A stretch of 64,000 nt of DNA from Flavobacterium sp. J372. Its GTDB lineage: Bacteria > Bacteroidota > Bacteroidia > Flavobacteriales > Flavobacteriaceae. A program made the translations under genes and the position numbers. Below are positions 18,337-27,787 of this stretch, in pieces (within the stretch, counting starts at the first letter, position 1; each line of letters opens with the position of its first letter). The notes beneath the pieces are model-generated. The model saw only the letters and a program-made list of their open reading frames with translations, had not been told where the DNA came from and made no database searches. The stretch spans positions 2,292,001 to 2,356,000 of the forward strand of contig NZ_JAJOMZ010000004.1 in NCBI RefSeq assembly GCF_024699965.1, read 5' to 3'.

Positions 18337-18912
18337 ATGAAAAACTTTTACCCGCTGCTGGTTACTATCCTGCTTTCTGCTATCACATCTACAAATGCAT
18401 ACGCTCAACCACAAAAAGGGCAATTTATAAATGCATCAATTGGGTTGGGACTGGCGGCACCATATGATGAGGCAGATGTGACCGGCGACGGCTTTTACGC
18501 ACAGGCTGAATATGTTTGGGCACCAAAAAGGTGGTTTGGAATACGCCCATATGTTGGGGTTGCGACCGCCTCAGGCGAATCTGATGAAAATGGATTGTAC
18601 AAGTCGAGGATTAAATCAAATGCAGCGTTGCTGGGCGCTAAGGTAAGGGTGGCAGCACCGATACCTTACGTTGCTCCATTCATAGAAGCAGGTGTGGGTA
18701 TGTCTTTAGGTTCATTTGAGACCCGTACACAATTTACAGATATAGAAAAGTCAGGCGTGGTCATGCATATTCCGTTTTCGTTGGGTCTGGCAATTGGCCG
18801 CAGACATAATTATGAGATAAAGTTTACGTATTATAATCATGAAGCTGTAAAACAATATTCAGGCGCTGCAGCATTAGGGTTTTCTTTCCCAATTGGTACT
18901 GATGAAAAATAA
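18337..18912 (+). CDS. Outer membrane beta-barrel protein
   Basis: A 191-residue secreted protein. Residues 1-23 form a signal peptide (hydrophobic LLVTILLSAIT, cleavage after AYA-Q). The rest shows alternating strands with glycine turns (GLGLAAPY, GVGMSLGSF) and ends in a terminal strand, as in small 8-stranded barrels of the OMP_b-brl type. No enzymatic residues are evident. It sits right after the tRNA terminator with only 28 bp, so its promoter overlaps the tRNA end or it relies on read-through. The role is probably structural in the outer membrane. Confidence 0.75.
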   Translation: MKNFYPLLVTILLSAITSTNAYAQPQKGQFINASIGLGLAAPYDEADVTGDGFYAQAEYVWAPKRWFGIRPYVGVATASGESDENGLYKSRIKSNAALLGAKVRVAAPIPYVAPFIEAGVGMSLGSFETRTQFTDIEKSGVVMHIPFSLGLAIGRRHNYEIKFTYYNHEAVKQYSGAAALGFSFPIGTDEK

Positions 18913-18953
18913 TACACATTAGCAAAAGTAATATACAGTCTTCCATTAATCTC

Positions 18954-19310
18954 TTAGCAATTTTTAACCTGCAATGCCACACTTAATGCTTGCCGCCCCA
19001 AAACCACACACTGCATAAGCATATCAATAGTTATTCTTACCGATTCTTTATATCCCGTCAGTGTTGGGTGCGACCCAAGGTCTGAACGCAGTGTAATGAC
19101 GTGAGCGTCTCTTATATAATCAAAGTTGGCTGTCGTGCCGTTCCCGAGCTCTCTTGAGCCAGAGGGGACATGTTGTATTATCTCTACAGTTTCTGCAACC
19201 AAGGCATCAACATCACGATGTGTCACAGCGTTTTCAATTTTACTTTGTAATTCATGCAATTGCTTTACAGCATCAAGTTGTAATTGTGTAGGCTTATGAT
19301 AAACAGTCAT
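18954..19310 (-). CDS. Hypothetical protein, 118 residues
   Basis: No family recognised. It is soluble, with N-terminal helices ([21 protein letters not shown]), then a [24 protein letters not shown] region and a C-terminal helix with two cysteines (one is the last residue). It is convergent with the barrel protein gene and has a normal ATG start. Codon use looks like the core genome. No functional residues can be named. Confidence 0.6.
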
Positions 19311-19477
19311 CTAATTCTTCGCAATTTTAGGAACTTCAATATTTGAATGTTACCTTATTTTACGCAGTGTCAAGTTATATGGTTTTCTTTAAAAGTAATT
19401 TTAGCATTTAGGCTGAGAATACTTTTCAATACAAAAGAGGCTCACCTATGTAAAAATACCCGACAACTAAAATACCG

Positions 19478-19485
19478 TATTTTTG
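19478..19485 (+). promoter_or_regulatory. Probable -7 element for the 32-residue ORF
   Basis: TATTTTTG matches TAnnTTTG, 60 bp before ATG 19546. The -33 is not clear. Confidence 0.35.
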
Positions 19486-19545
19486 CGTATAGCTTGATTA
19501 ACAATTGGTTATAATTTTACACAACTAACTAATAGATATTCAATC

Positions 19546-19644
19546 ATGGCTAAAAGATTATTACTTACATTCATTGGTGTTATAGGCTTTATGTTCCTTC
19601 TTTCTATGATTATGGCAACAATTCAGTACGTGAGATTATACTAA
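19546..19644 (+). CDS. Small membrane protein, 32 residues
   Basis: A short frame reading MAKRLLLTFIGVIGFMFLLS and ending QYVRLY. It is one hydrophobic helix (residues 4-26) flanked by basic residues, as in bitopic small membrane proteins. A TAnnTTTG box lies upstream. It is followed by 120 bp without a gene before another membrane-anchored protein. Nothing more can be said of its function. Confidence 0.5.
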   Translation: MAKRLLLTFIGVIGFMFLLSMIMATIQYVRLY

Positions 19645-19713
19645 AACTACCCCTTCAACACAATATTATGTAAATTTATATTATTTAAAAAATAAATATA
19701 TAATACTATATAA

Positions 19714-19744
19714 TTGATTTTCACACCTATATTGATTAGTTTTG
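19714..19744 (+). promoter_or_regulatory. Promoter of the membrane-anchored hypothetical gene
   Basis: TTG (19714-19716), a 20-bp spacer, then TAGTTTTG (19737-19744), 22 bp before the ATG. Confidence 0.55.
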
Positions 19745-19766
19745 CCTGAAACCTTTTATTTAAAAA

Positions 19767-20318
19767 ATGGTTATTAAACGAATTCTTCATATCTTAATCG
19801 TTCTTGGTTTCCTGGGAACTATATTCTATTTTGCTACTTCAGGATTTACACGTCCGGCAGCAAAAACAAAGGATTATATTGATCCTAACTTCAGCCAGCT
19901 TTACGGTACGCCAGACAAAATTGAGCTTACTAAAGAATTATACAACGTTGTGGGTGCAAAAAACATCGCCTTAAACGCTAACATAGACGGGCGCACCATA
20001 GTAGTTACCGGCAGTATGGAAAATGATAACCCTGACGAACCCTATACTGCAGAGAAGATACATAAAACAATAGTCCTTGTACCAATTACTATTTTCAGGA
20101 AATTTGCCGATGTACAAAGGGTGCGCTGTATAGTTAGCCACAACAGCCGCAACTACGGCATTGATGTAACACGTGATGCGTTTGAAGACTTTGTCGGCAT
20201 TTCTGCTAATAACCCTGTAAACAACTGGGAGTCAAATGTTCTAAGCATGGTGGTTTATGATAAAATAAACCGTGATAACTTCATGGATTTGCACGGGCTT
20301 TATAAACCGGAGTATTAG
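19767..20318 (+). CDS. Membrane-anchored hypothetical protein, 183 residues
   Basis: Begins with an uncleaved-looking N-terminal helix (RILHILIVLGFLGTIFYFATSGF, residues 4-27) and continues as a soluble extracytoplasmic domain. That domain has mixed alpha/beta character (KNIALNANIDGRTIVVTGSM, VLVPITIFRKFADVQRVRCIVSHNS). No family is recognised. It has a clear promoter and is convergent with the CarboxypepD_reg-like gene eight bases away. A role at the cell envelope is likely from topology only. Confidence 0.6.
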   Translation: MVIKRILHILIVLGFLGTIFYFATSGFTRPAAKTKDYIDPNFSQLYGTPDKIELTKELYNVVGAKNIALNANIDGRTIVVTGSMENDNPDEPYTAEKIHKTIVLVPITIFRKFADVQRVRCIVSHNSRNYGIDVTRDAFEDFVGISANNPVNNWESNVLSMVVYDKINRDNFMDLHGLYKPEY

Positions 20319-20325
20319 AGATAAG

Positions 20326-21813
20326 TTATTCAGGTTTTTTCAGGCTTTCTATTATAGGTACAGGATTTTCGGCAACATATTTATCCCAGACTTTTGCATC
20401 GTAAACATGCGGTTCATCAAAAGCAAACTCCTTTTCAAAAGCTTCATCAAATTCAGTTTCTGCAATTTCAGCTCGTGTAAGGCATAAATATTCCGTCCTG
20501 GTAATTATATCGCCTTCAACTTTAATGTCATATGACACTTTTTCTTTACCACCATCAGTAATCTCGATGAATTTTAAGGGACGGTTTATATACATATAAG
20601 CGCCTTCGTCAGAACTGGCGTATTTAAGGTAGTAACTTTTATCGCAGGCCTTTTGTTCATACACGAGTGTACCCTTACTTATGTTGTCCGCATGTTTGAC
20701 ACCTAAAATAAATTTAAGGTTAAGCCCGCTTTTTACCTTGCCGTCCGCAAGCTGGTAATCTACCCGTACTATAGCGTAATCTGTAGGCGAGATATATAAA
20801 GTGCCTGCATATTTTGCCTTTCGTTTACGCGGACTGAAATTTATTCTATATAAATAGTTCCCTTCTTCATAATTTGAGACACCTGCAAATGTATACTCAT
20901 AAAGCTCTTGTTTGGTAACAAAGTCATGATTGTACGTAAGATTGCTTTTTGCAGAAACCCCTATGATTTGCGATTTTGCACCCCTCAGGTTAGGGTTCTC
21001 TCGTTTTACTTTTTTGCCCCCTATTACTGTATCACGTGTACCGAATATGCCGCTTTTGATACGATATAATTTTGTAGTGTCAAGGTGGCTCATCAATAAA
21101 GCCATGCCTCTGAGTTCTGTATCTTCAGGCGTGGGCGCTAACTTGTCTTCTTTAAAACTTATACCCTTCCGGACCAAAAGTTTACTGTTGAATATCTTCT
21201 TACCGTTAACTATTTGAATGGCGGTGTAATAATCTGCCAGCATATCAGTTACTTTTTGTGGCGGATGCTTAATGAGATTGCTTGTAAAAACCTTTAATTC
21301 AGCATTTACTTTATCCAGGTCTTTTTTGGCTACTTTAGTTGACTTGCTCATTTCAGCTTCAGCCTGTATTGGTTTACACAGGGTTGATGTTCTAATAAAT
21401 AACGTATTTTTAATTGGACTAGCTGCACCCTTGTAATTAGTAGCAAGATTGCGCTTTACAAGTGCCATGATGGTATCAGGATTTCGGCTGATACTTTTGA
21501 CTGCAACTTCCTGCAGCTCATAAGCAATAGGTCCAAGCTTTAATGTCAATTGGTTTTGGCGCAATTGCATCAGGGTCATCGCTGCTTGCTGATATCCCAG
21601 ATAACTGGCAATAATTAAAGTATTATCAAATTCCTGGTCTTTTGGCAGTATAGCAAGCCCATCATCATTGGTTACTATTCGGATGTTGTCAATTCTTAGA
21701 GTTGCCTGAGCCAGGCCTTTACCGGTTCGTGCATCTGTTACCTTAATAGTTGTTTGGGCAGAAGTTTTTATAAGTGCCAAAAAAAATATCAATAGTAAAA
21801 GTTCTCTAAGCAT
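20326..21813 (-). CDS. Secreted carboxypeptidase-like regulatory domain protein
   Basis: A 495-residue exported protein. Residues 1-19 are a signal peptide (LLLLIFFLALIKTSA-Q). Residues 20-95 form a CarboxypepD_reg-like (DUF4480-type) beta sandwich (TIKVTDARTGKGLAQATLRI). The remainder is a beta-rich domain with outer-membrane-like strands (YLYRINFSPRKRKAKYAGTLYIS, AIVRVDYQLADGKVKSGLNL). Similar proteins are numerous in Flavobacteriia, often at the outer membrane or periplasm, without a defined reaction. It is a single gene between convergent and divergent neighbours. Confidence 0.75.
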   Translation of the reverse strand: MLRELLLLIFFLALIKTSAQTTIKVTDARTGKGLAQATLRIDNIRIVTNDDGLAILPKDQEFDNTLIIASYLGYQQAAMTLMQLRQNQLTLKLGPIAYELQEVAVKSISRNPDTIMALVKRNLATNYKGAASPIKNTLFIRTSTLCKPIQAEAEMSKSTKVAKKDLDKVNAELKVFTSNLIKHPPQKVTDMLADYYTAIQIVNGKKIFNSKLLVRKGISFKEDKLAPTPEDTELRGMALLMSHLDTTKLYRIKSGIFGTRDTVIGGKKVKRENPNLRGAKSQIIGVSAKSNLTYNHDFVTKQELYEYTFAGVSNYEEGNYLYRINFSPRKRKAKYAGTLYISPTDYAIVRVDYQLADGKVKSGLNLKFILGVKHADNISKGTLVYEQKACDKSYYLKYASSDEGAYMYINRPLKFIEITDGGKEKVSYDIKVEGDIITRTEYLCLTRAEIAETEFDEAFEKEFAFDEPHVYDAKVWDKYVAENPVPIIESLKKPE

Positions 21814-22067
21814 AGTATTGATTGGTTTTAATCTTGTAACGCCGACACAGGTATAAAAATTATAACGTTTATTTTCTTACAATAGAGCATAAATGAATTT
21901 CATTCTTCCTTTCTCTAAATAATTTTGAGGGGTTACAAACGTGGCAACAAAAGATTTTGACCAAAATCAAATTCAGATGCTCCAGGATAAACTTTTTTAA
22001 CAATAATTTTAAAATTGGAGTTGATTTTGATTAAATTCGCAACTTCAACACAAATAAGACGATTCAA

Positions 22068-23246
22068 ATGAGCAAAAAAGTAGTTATAGTATCAGCCGCA
22101 CGTACTCCTATAGGTAGCTTTATGGGGGGGTTATCAACAGTAACGGCTGCTCAATTGGGTGCCGCAGCAATAAAAGGCGCTCTAGATAAAATAAACCTTG
22201 ACGGCAAGCATGTAGATGAAGTTTTGATGGGTAATGTAGTGCAGGCCGGTGTTGGCCAGGCTCCGGCAAGGCAAGCTTCGCGCGGTGCAGGGCTTCCTGA
22301 TAGCGTTGTGGCAACAACAGTAAATAAGGTTTGCGCTTCAGGTATGAAAGCGGTAATGCAGGGCGCTCAGGCCATTATGTGCGGCGATGCCGATGTAGTG
22401 GTTGCCGGCGGAATGGAAAATATGAGCCTTATACCTCACTATGTACAAATGCGTACAGGCGTGAAATTTGGCGGCGCTACAATGATTGACGGACTTCAGA
22501 AAGACGGCCTTAGCGATGCTTATGATAATAACGCAATGGGTGTTTGTGCAGATGCATGTGCAACGGAATACAAGATAAGCCGGGAAGAACAGGATGCTTT
22601 TGCTATTGAATCATACAACCGCTCTGCAAACGCGTGGAATTCAGGGAAATTTGATAATGAGGTTGTTCCGGTAGCTGTACCACAACGTAAAGGTGACCCG
22701 ATAATGGTGACTAAAGATGAAGAGTACACTAACGTAAAGCTTGACAAAATACCTGCACTTAACGCTGCCTTCACTAAAGAAGGTACGGTAACTGCAGCCA
22801 ATGCTTCTACAATAAATGATGGTGCTGCTGCGCTTGTGCTTATGAGCGAAGAAAAGGCTAATGAACTGGGCCTTAAGCCACTTGCCTACATAAGGTCTTA
22901 CGCTGATGCTGAGCAGGAACCGAAATGGTTCACTACTTCGCCTGCCAAAGCGCTGCCTAAAGCCCTTGACAAAGCAGGGCTTACTAAAGAAGATGTTGAT
23001 TTCTTTGAATTTAATGAGGCATTTTCTGTAGTAGGTATTGCCAACACTAAGATATTAGGCCTTGACCCTGCAAAAGTCAACGTAAATGGCGGTGCAGTTT
23101 CTCTTGGCCATCCGCTAGGTTGTTCAGGTGCGAGAATCATAGTAACTCTTCTTAGCGTATTGGAGCAAAATAATGGCAAAATAGGTGCTGCAGCTATATG
23201 CAATGGCGGCGGCGGCGCTTCGGCGATTGTGCTGGAACGTGCATAA
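22068..23246 (+). CDS. Acetyl-CoA acetyltransferase (thiolase II)
   Basis: A cytoplasmic thiolase condensing two acetyl-CoA or cleaving acetoacetyl-CoA. It is 392 residues, the standard length. Cys89 is in NKVCASGMKA (acyl-accepting nucleophile), His348 in GHPLGCSGAR and Cys378 in ICNGGGGASA, the same numbering as the well-studied Zoogloea enzyme. NEAF is also present. Biosynthetic rather than beta-oxidation type is suggested by the overall match and the lack of a FadB partner nearby. It stands alone; the NlpC/P60 gene 122 bp downstream is unrelated in function. Confidence 0.93.
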   Translation: MSKKVVIVSAARTPIGSFMGGLSTVTAAQLGAAAIKGALDKINLDGKHVDEVLMGNVVQAGVGQAPARQASRGAGLPDSVVATTVNKVCASGMKAVMQGAQAIMCGDADVVVAGGMENMSLIPHYVQMRTGVKFGGATMIDGLQKDGLSDAYDNNAMGVCADACATEYKISREEQDAFAIESYNRSANAWNSGKFDNEVVPVAVPQRKGDPIMVTKDEEYTNVKLDKIPALNAAFTKEGTVTAANASTINDGAAALVLMSEEKANELGLKPLAYIRSYADAEQEPKWFTTSPAKALPKALDKAGLTKEDVDFFEFNEAFSVVGIANTKILGLDPAKVNVNGGAVSLGHPLGCSGARIIVTLLSVLEQNNGKIGAAAICNGGGGASAIVLERA

Positions 23247-23368
23247 TTTTTTACAGAAAAAAGCTTTTCAACATATTGGCGCTGCTTTAAATTACCGCTA
23301 TATTTGCGTGAATTGAAGCAGCGTTTTTTGTAGGCAATAATCAATAGACAATAAAAATATAAAATTTG

Positions 23369-24126
23369 ATGTTCGGTATATGTAACCTTGCTATTGTTCC
23401 TCTCCGGCTTGAACCAAGCGACAGGAGTGAAATGACATCACAGTTACTATTCGGCGAACATTTTAAGGTTTTAGAACAGACACCTAAATGGTCTCGCATT
23501 GAGCTCGCTTTTGACGGCTACAACGGCTGGATTGACAATAAGCAATTCCGTGAGATTACAGAGGCTGACTATGAAAAACTGACATTGGGTGAAATAGTAT
23601 TAAGCGGTGACCTTATTGAATATATTTCTACGCCAAAAAACGGCCTGATTACAATACCTTTAGGAGCTACGCTTTCTTTCTTAAACAGCACTATAAATAC
23701 AGAGGGTTTTGCTTTTGACGGCACATCGGTTTCAGGAATCAAAACTAAAAAGGATCTTATTGAAACTGCGTTTCTTTACATGAATTCACCATACCTTTGG
23801 GGCGGACGTACACCTTTTGGAATTGATTGTTCAGGATTTGTGCAAATGGTTTATAAAATAAACGGTTTCAGGCTTCTACGGGATGCATCGCAGCAAGCCA
23901 CACAGGGTGAAGCCCTCAGTTTTATTGAAGAAAGCGAACCTGGTGACCTTGCTTTTTTGATAATGAAGAAGGCCGCATCATTCACGTAGGCATTATTATG
24001 GAAGATAATTATATTATCCATGCACATGGCCAGGTTCGTATTGACAGGCTTGACCATCTTGGCATCTATAATATTGACACTAAACGCCATACACACAAAT
24101 TGCGCGTTATAAAAAAGATAATTTAA
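23369..24126 (+). CDS. NlpC/P60 peptidoglycan hydrolase with SH3-like domains (frameshifted)
   Basis: A gamma-D-glutamyl-diamino-acid endopeptidase-type protein. Residues 1-75 and about 80-120 form bacterial SH3-like domains (EMTSQLLFGEHFKVLEQTPKWSRIEL). The NlpC/P60 domain follows with the catalytic Cys in GIDCSGFVQM. The frame stops just before the catalytic His because the T run at 23953-23958 is one short. With seven T it reads AFFDNEEGRIIHVGIIME (His present) and ends at 24126, giving 252 residues. I use ATG 23369; the TTG one codon earlier is unlikely. No signal peptide is seen, as is common in this Bacteroidota subfamily. Confidence 0.88.
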
Positions 24127-24185
24127 GTATATCTGTTAACTTTTTTTATAAATTAGCTGTATAATTCAGGCATACATTTTGCGTT

Positions 24186-25051
24186 ATGAAAAGCATGACA
24201 AGATATATGATACCGATGCTTTTACTGATTCTCTCTTTCGGGTGCCAGTCAACCGAAGAGGGCCAAAATAATACTGCCGAGAGCCATCTTGCTGCTGAAG
24301 AGATACTTAATGTTCAATATGGCGAGAAGAGCGAGCAGAAGATGGACATTTACCTGCCTGAAGGACGAAACAGCAATACCAAAGTCTTTATACTGGTGCA
24401 TGGCGGCGGCTGGACAGGAGGTTCAAAGGCTGACACGGCCTATGTTATACCAATGCTTAAGCAGCAGTTTCCCGGTTATGCAATAGTAAATATTGACTAC
24501 AGGCTTGCCAGCATACAATACCCGGCTTTCCCAAAACAGGTTCAGGATATTGAGGAGGCCATTCAGTTCCTGAAAAGAAGTAATTATAAAATTTCAAATA
24601 ACTATGCGCTGATTGGTGCTAGCGCAGGCGCACATATTGCCATGCTTTATAGTTACAGGTTTGATACTCACGGCGATATAAAAGCCGTTTGCAGCATTGT
24701 AGGGCCAAGCGACTTTACAGACCCGAATTATAAAAATCACCCCTATTTTCATTACGGGGCGCAATATTTGATTGGGAACATCAACTACCGGGAACATCCT
24801 GAAGTTGTTGAAACTGTCAGCCCGGCAATGCAGGTTAAAACTACTTCACCCCCTACCATAATGTTTTACGGTGGGCAGGGACCCCTCTTGTACCTCTTAC
24901 ACAGGGGAGCAGGCTAAAGGCGAAACTTGACGAAAAAGGTGTATACAACGAGTATTACCTGTACCAGAATGGCGGCCATGGTAACTGGGATATGCAGACG
25001 ATGACAAACTTCTCTGAAAAGCTTGTGGCTTTTTTTAGAAATAAATTCTAA
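24186..25051 (+). CDS. Alpha/beta-hydrolase lipoprotein (esterase/BD-FAE-like, frameshifted)
   Basis: A lipoprotein esterase: signal peptide with lipobox LSFGC-Q (Cys20). Oxyanion motif HGGGWTGG, nucleophile Ser in IGASAGAH, acid and His in the C-terminal part. The frame is broken at 24878-24885, where GGG and CCCC each appear one base too long. Removing both gives GGQDPLVPL (catalytic Asp) and then NGGHGNWD (catalytic His), ending at 25051 with 287 residues. As written, the ORF loses the acid and His. The natural substrate, perhaps an acylated sugar or steroid-like ester, is unknown. Confidence 0.85.
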
Positions 25052-25100
25052 GCTACTTAGCTTCTGAGCCGCTTAGCTAAGATGCTGGTCGCTCAGGAGC
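25052..25100. terminator. Inverted repeat between convergent genes, probable bidirectional terminator
   Basis: GCTACTTAGCTTCTGAGC and the inverted GCTCAGGAGCTTAGTCGC pair with a few mismatches between the convergent esterase and bcp genes. T runs are weak. Confidence 0.4.
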
Positions 25101-25562
25101 TTAGTCGCTTTCTCTCAAAATCTGTTCTGCGTGGGTTTTGGTTTTTACGTCATCAATAACCCGTTCAACTATGCCCTGTTCATCAATAACAAAAGTTGTG
25201 CGGTGGATACCGTCAAACAGCCTTCCCATGAATTTCTTCGGGCCCCATACACCAAAAGCATTAATGACAGCTTTATCCTCATCGGCAATTAACGGAAACG
25301 GCAGGTTGTATTTATCAATAAATTTTTGCTGCTTTTTACCTGAATCAGCGCTTACGCCTAACAATTCATAGCCTTTGTCCTTCAGCATCTTGTAGTTGTC
25401 CCGCAGATTACAGGCTTCGTTGGTGCAGCTTGGTGTATCTGCTTTTGGGTAAAAGAAAACTATAAGTTTTTTGCCTTTGTAATCTGATAGTTTATGTTGT
25501 TTCCCTGTCTGGTCGGTGCCAAGATTTTCCGGCGCCTTATCTCCTGATTTAAGTGTATTCAT
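25101..25562 (-). CDS. bcp: Thiol peroxidase, Bcp-type peroxiredoxin
   Basis: Reduces hydroperoxides with thioredoxin as donor. It is about 153 residues from MNTLKSGDKAPE (25562); the longer frame upstream has no reason to be translated. The thioredoxin-like fold shows VFFYPKADTPSCTNEACNLRD, with peroxidatic Cys in SCT and a second Cys five residues later, the atypical 2-Cys Bcp arrangement. RTTFVIDEQG near the C-terminus is also conserved. It is divergent from nth with 32 bp between starts, so the two promoters overlap. Confidence 0.92.
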   Translation of the reverse strand: MNTLKSGDKAPENLGTDQTGKQHKLSDYKGKKLIVFFYPKADTPSCTNEACNLRDNYKMLKDKGYELLGVSADSGKKQQKFIDKYNLPFPLIADEDKAVINAFGVWGPKKFMGRLFDGIHRTTFVIDEQGIVERVIDDVKTKTHAEQILRESD

Positions 25563-25594
25563 AATGTATATTTGTAGTGTAAAAATATGGCATA

Positions 25595-26255
25595 ATGACC
25601 AAAGCACAAAAAGCAAAGTTTGTTATTGATACCCTTGAGGAAATTTATCCTGAAGTACCTATTCCCCTCGACCATAAAGACCCTTACACCCTGCTTATTG
25701 CGGTACTGATGTCGGCACAAAGCACTGATGCGCGTGTGAATATTATAACACCCCAACTCTTCGCAAAGGCCGATAACCCTTATGACATGGTAAAACTTAC
25801 TGTTGAGGAGATTCAGGACATCATCCGGCCCGTTGGACTTTCACCAATGAAAGCAAAAGGCATACACGGGCTGTCGCAAATATTGATTGATAAACACGGC
25901 GGTAAGGTTCCGGATAATTTTGCCGACCTTGAAGCCCTACCTGCAGTCGGGCACAAAACAGCAAGCGTGGTAATGAGCCAGGCATTTGGCGTACCGGCCT
26001 TCCCGGTTGATACGCACATACACAGGCTGATGTACCGCTGGGGGGCTGAGCAATGGAAAAAATGTAGTACAGACCGAAACCGATGCCAAGAAGCTATTCC
26101 CTAAAGAGCTGTGGAACAAACTCCACCTTCAGATAATTTATTACGGACGCGAATATTCCCCTGCACGCGGCTGGGACCTGAATAAAGACATCATCACGGC
26201 AACCATCGGAAGAAAAGAAGTGCTGGCAGAATTTGATAAAAAAACCTCCCGTTAA
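25595..26255 (+). CDS. nth: Endonuclease III (frameshifted, lacks FeS cysteines)
   Basis: DNA glycosylase/AP lyase for oxidized pyrimidines. The helix-hairpin-helix is LPAVGHKTASVV with the catalytic Lys, and the catalytic Asp is in FPVDTHIHRL. The frame breaks in six G at 26040-26045; five G continue with RWGLSNGKNVVQTETDAKK to a stop at 26255, giving 219 residues. The tail reads YYGREYSPARGWDLNKDI, so the four C-terminal cysteines that hold the 4Fe-4S cluster in E. coli Nth are absent, as in other Bacteroidota. A terminator follows. Confidence 0.92.
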
Positions 26256-26274
26256 GTGCGAGAGGTTTTTCTTT
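26240..26274. terminator. Bidirectional terminator between nth and a small ORF
   Basis: AAAAACCTC (26240-26248) and GAGGTTTTT (26262-26270) form a stem with T runs outside on both strands. It overlaps the end of nth. Confidence 0.65.
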
Positions 26275-26416
26275 AATTAGCGATATTCTCGTAGGTTCCG
26301 TTCTCGGTCTTAACTATCTTCAGTGCTTTAGAATAGTTAAGCAAAAACTCGACTGTTTCTTTCTTTGGTAACATTTCAGGAGTTGCTAAATTTTTCTCAG
26401 AGTAAATTTTTGCCAT
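26273..26416 (-). CDS. Small conserved-looking protein, 47 residues
   Basis: ATG at 26416, reading MAKIYSEKNLATPEMLPKKE and ending KTENGTYENIAN. It is soluble and charged, with one helix (ETVEFLLNYSKALKI). It lies 52 bp downstream of the ECF sigma gene on the same strand and ends at a terminator, so it is probably transcribed with it. The association with the sigma factor may be functional; the sequence gives no further clue. Confidence 0.6.
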   Translation of the reverse strand: MAKIYSEKNLATPEMLPKKETVEFLLNYSKALKIVKTENGTYENIAN

Positions 26417-26467
26417 GTATAAAGTTTTTTATTTCTTATACAACGGCAGCAGCCTCCTTTATATTGC

Positions 26468-27052
26468 CTAATTCGTCAAAATAATTTTATTTTTTTCTAT
26501 AATTTTTCGCAGGTTCATGAGTGCATAGCGCATACGGCCCAGTGCGGTGTTAATGCTTACACCTGTCATATCAGCTATTTCCTTAAAGCTCAGGTCCTGA
26601 TAGATACGCATGTGCAGCACTTCACGCTGGTCATCAGGCAGTTCAAGTATCAGCCTTTGCAGGTCATTCTCCACCTGTTCAGTAATGATTTGTCCTTCAA
26701 CATTAAGGCTGTTATCGGTCATTATCGAGAAGATAGAAAACTCTTCAGTTTCACGCGTCATCGGCATCTTTTTGTTTTTCCTGAAATGGTCAACAATAAT
26801 ATTATGCGCAATACGCATTACCCACGGCAGGAATTTGCCTTCTTCATTATATGAATTAGACTTCAGGGTTTTAATTACCTTAATAAAGGTATCCTGGAAA
26901 ATATCATCGGATATATCGCGGTCTGAAACCTTTGAATAGATAAACCCGTAAAGTTTAGATTGATGCCTTTTAATTAATATGGTGAGAGCACTTTCGTCTC
27001 CGCCCATATAATTCTTTACTAAGACAGCGTCAGGGATTGCAACAGTAGCCAT
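26468..27052 (-). CDS. RNA polymerase ECF sigma factor
   Basis: A 194-residue sigma-70 family protein of the extracytoplasmic function class. Region 2 is at about 25-95 (SDDIFQDTFIKVIKTL, -10 recognition; WVMRIAHNIIVDHFRK). Region 4 is at about 130-185 (LPDDQREVLHMRIYQDLSFKEIADMTGVSINTALGRMRYAL, -35 recognition). No membrane anti-sigma factor is adjacent, so control must be different or encoded elsewhere. A widely conserved Flavobacterium sigma factor has this layout. The 254-bp upstream region is AT-rich and without a gene. Confidence 0.9.
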   Translation of the reverse strand: MATVAIPDAVLVKNYMGGDESALTILIKRHQSKLYGFIYSKVSDRDISDDIFQDTFIKVIKTLKSNSYNEEGKFLPWVMRIAHNIIVDHFRKNKKMPMTRETEEFSIFSIMTDNSLNVEGQIITEQVENDLQRLILELPDDQREVLHMRIYQDLSFKEIADMTGVSINTALGRMRYALMNLRKIIEKNKIILTN

Positions 27053-27306
27053 AACATTACTTTTTAGTTTTTTGAATTTGATGATCTAAAAACGGTTTTA
27101 TCCGTGTAAAAAGTAATGGTACTTAATAGGCATTCTGTTAATTAAAGTATAATGATATGCCAAATATACCATAATTAAATTTTAATTTCCAAGAGCATTT
27201 TAAAATTTTAACATAATCAGGACAATAATTTTATTATTATGGTGATAATGCAAACTAAAATCAACAGCTTTGAGCAAAAAAATAATTTTTATGCAGAAAC
27301 TTCTTC

Positions 27307-27774
27307 TTAAACTATTTTTTCATTCCGCTGCAGCCTGTATATTGTCTTTATGATACGTTCATTTACAGTCTCAGCACGCTTTGCCGAAAATATCCACTGG
27401 CTGCACATTTTCTGCTCCCAATTTTTCCGGCTGCTGAACTTTTTGCTCACCCCGGCTTCATCAAGCCGCATAACCAATTCCTGAGGGATAACGAATCCTG
27501 ATGTGTCCCGGTAAAGCTTTACCTTTACATTGTCGCCTTCCTCCTTGCCTATTTTCTTTCTTATTTCCGCTTTTACAGCCATAAGCAGCACGCCATTACC
27601 ATAAGGCATCAGGCTGTAATCGGCTACTTCATAATCATCAATAGTGCCGCAAACCTTTACAATGCCAAAAGGCGCATCTTTATCTTTGGGTATTTCGGGA
27701 AGCAAAATGTATGTCCACCCGCCTTTACCGGGAAAGCGCTGCAGCGTATATTCTTTATCTGTAAGGAGTTCCAT
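27307..27774 (-). CDS. DUF1905/YdeI-family protein
   Basis: About 155 residues from MELLTDKEYTLQRF (27774); the in-frame stretch upstream overlaps the esterase gene and is rejected. The first 95 residues are a DUF1905 beta barrel (GKGGWTYILLPEIPKD, RKKIGKEEGDNVKVKLYRD). The tail FSSRKNWEQKMCSQWIFSAKRAETVNERI is the helical YdeI/OmpD-associated segment. Members are linked to bacteriocin resistance or stress, without a known reaction. It starts 14 bp after the upstream hydrolase gene, so it is likely co-transcribed. Confidence 0.8.
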   Translation of the reverse strand: MELLTDKEYTLQRFPGKGGWTYILLPEIPKDKDAPFGIVKVCGTIDDYEVADYSLMPYGNGVLLMAVKAEIRKKIGKEEGDNVKVKLYRDTSGFVIPQELVMRLDEAGVSKKFSSRKNWEQKMCSQWIFSAKRAETVNERIIKTIYRLQRNEKIV

Positions 27775-27787
27775 GATCCAAATGTAG

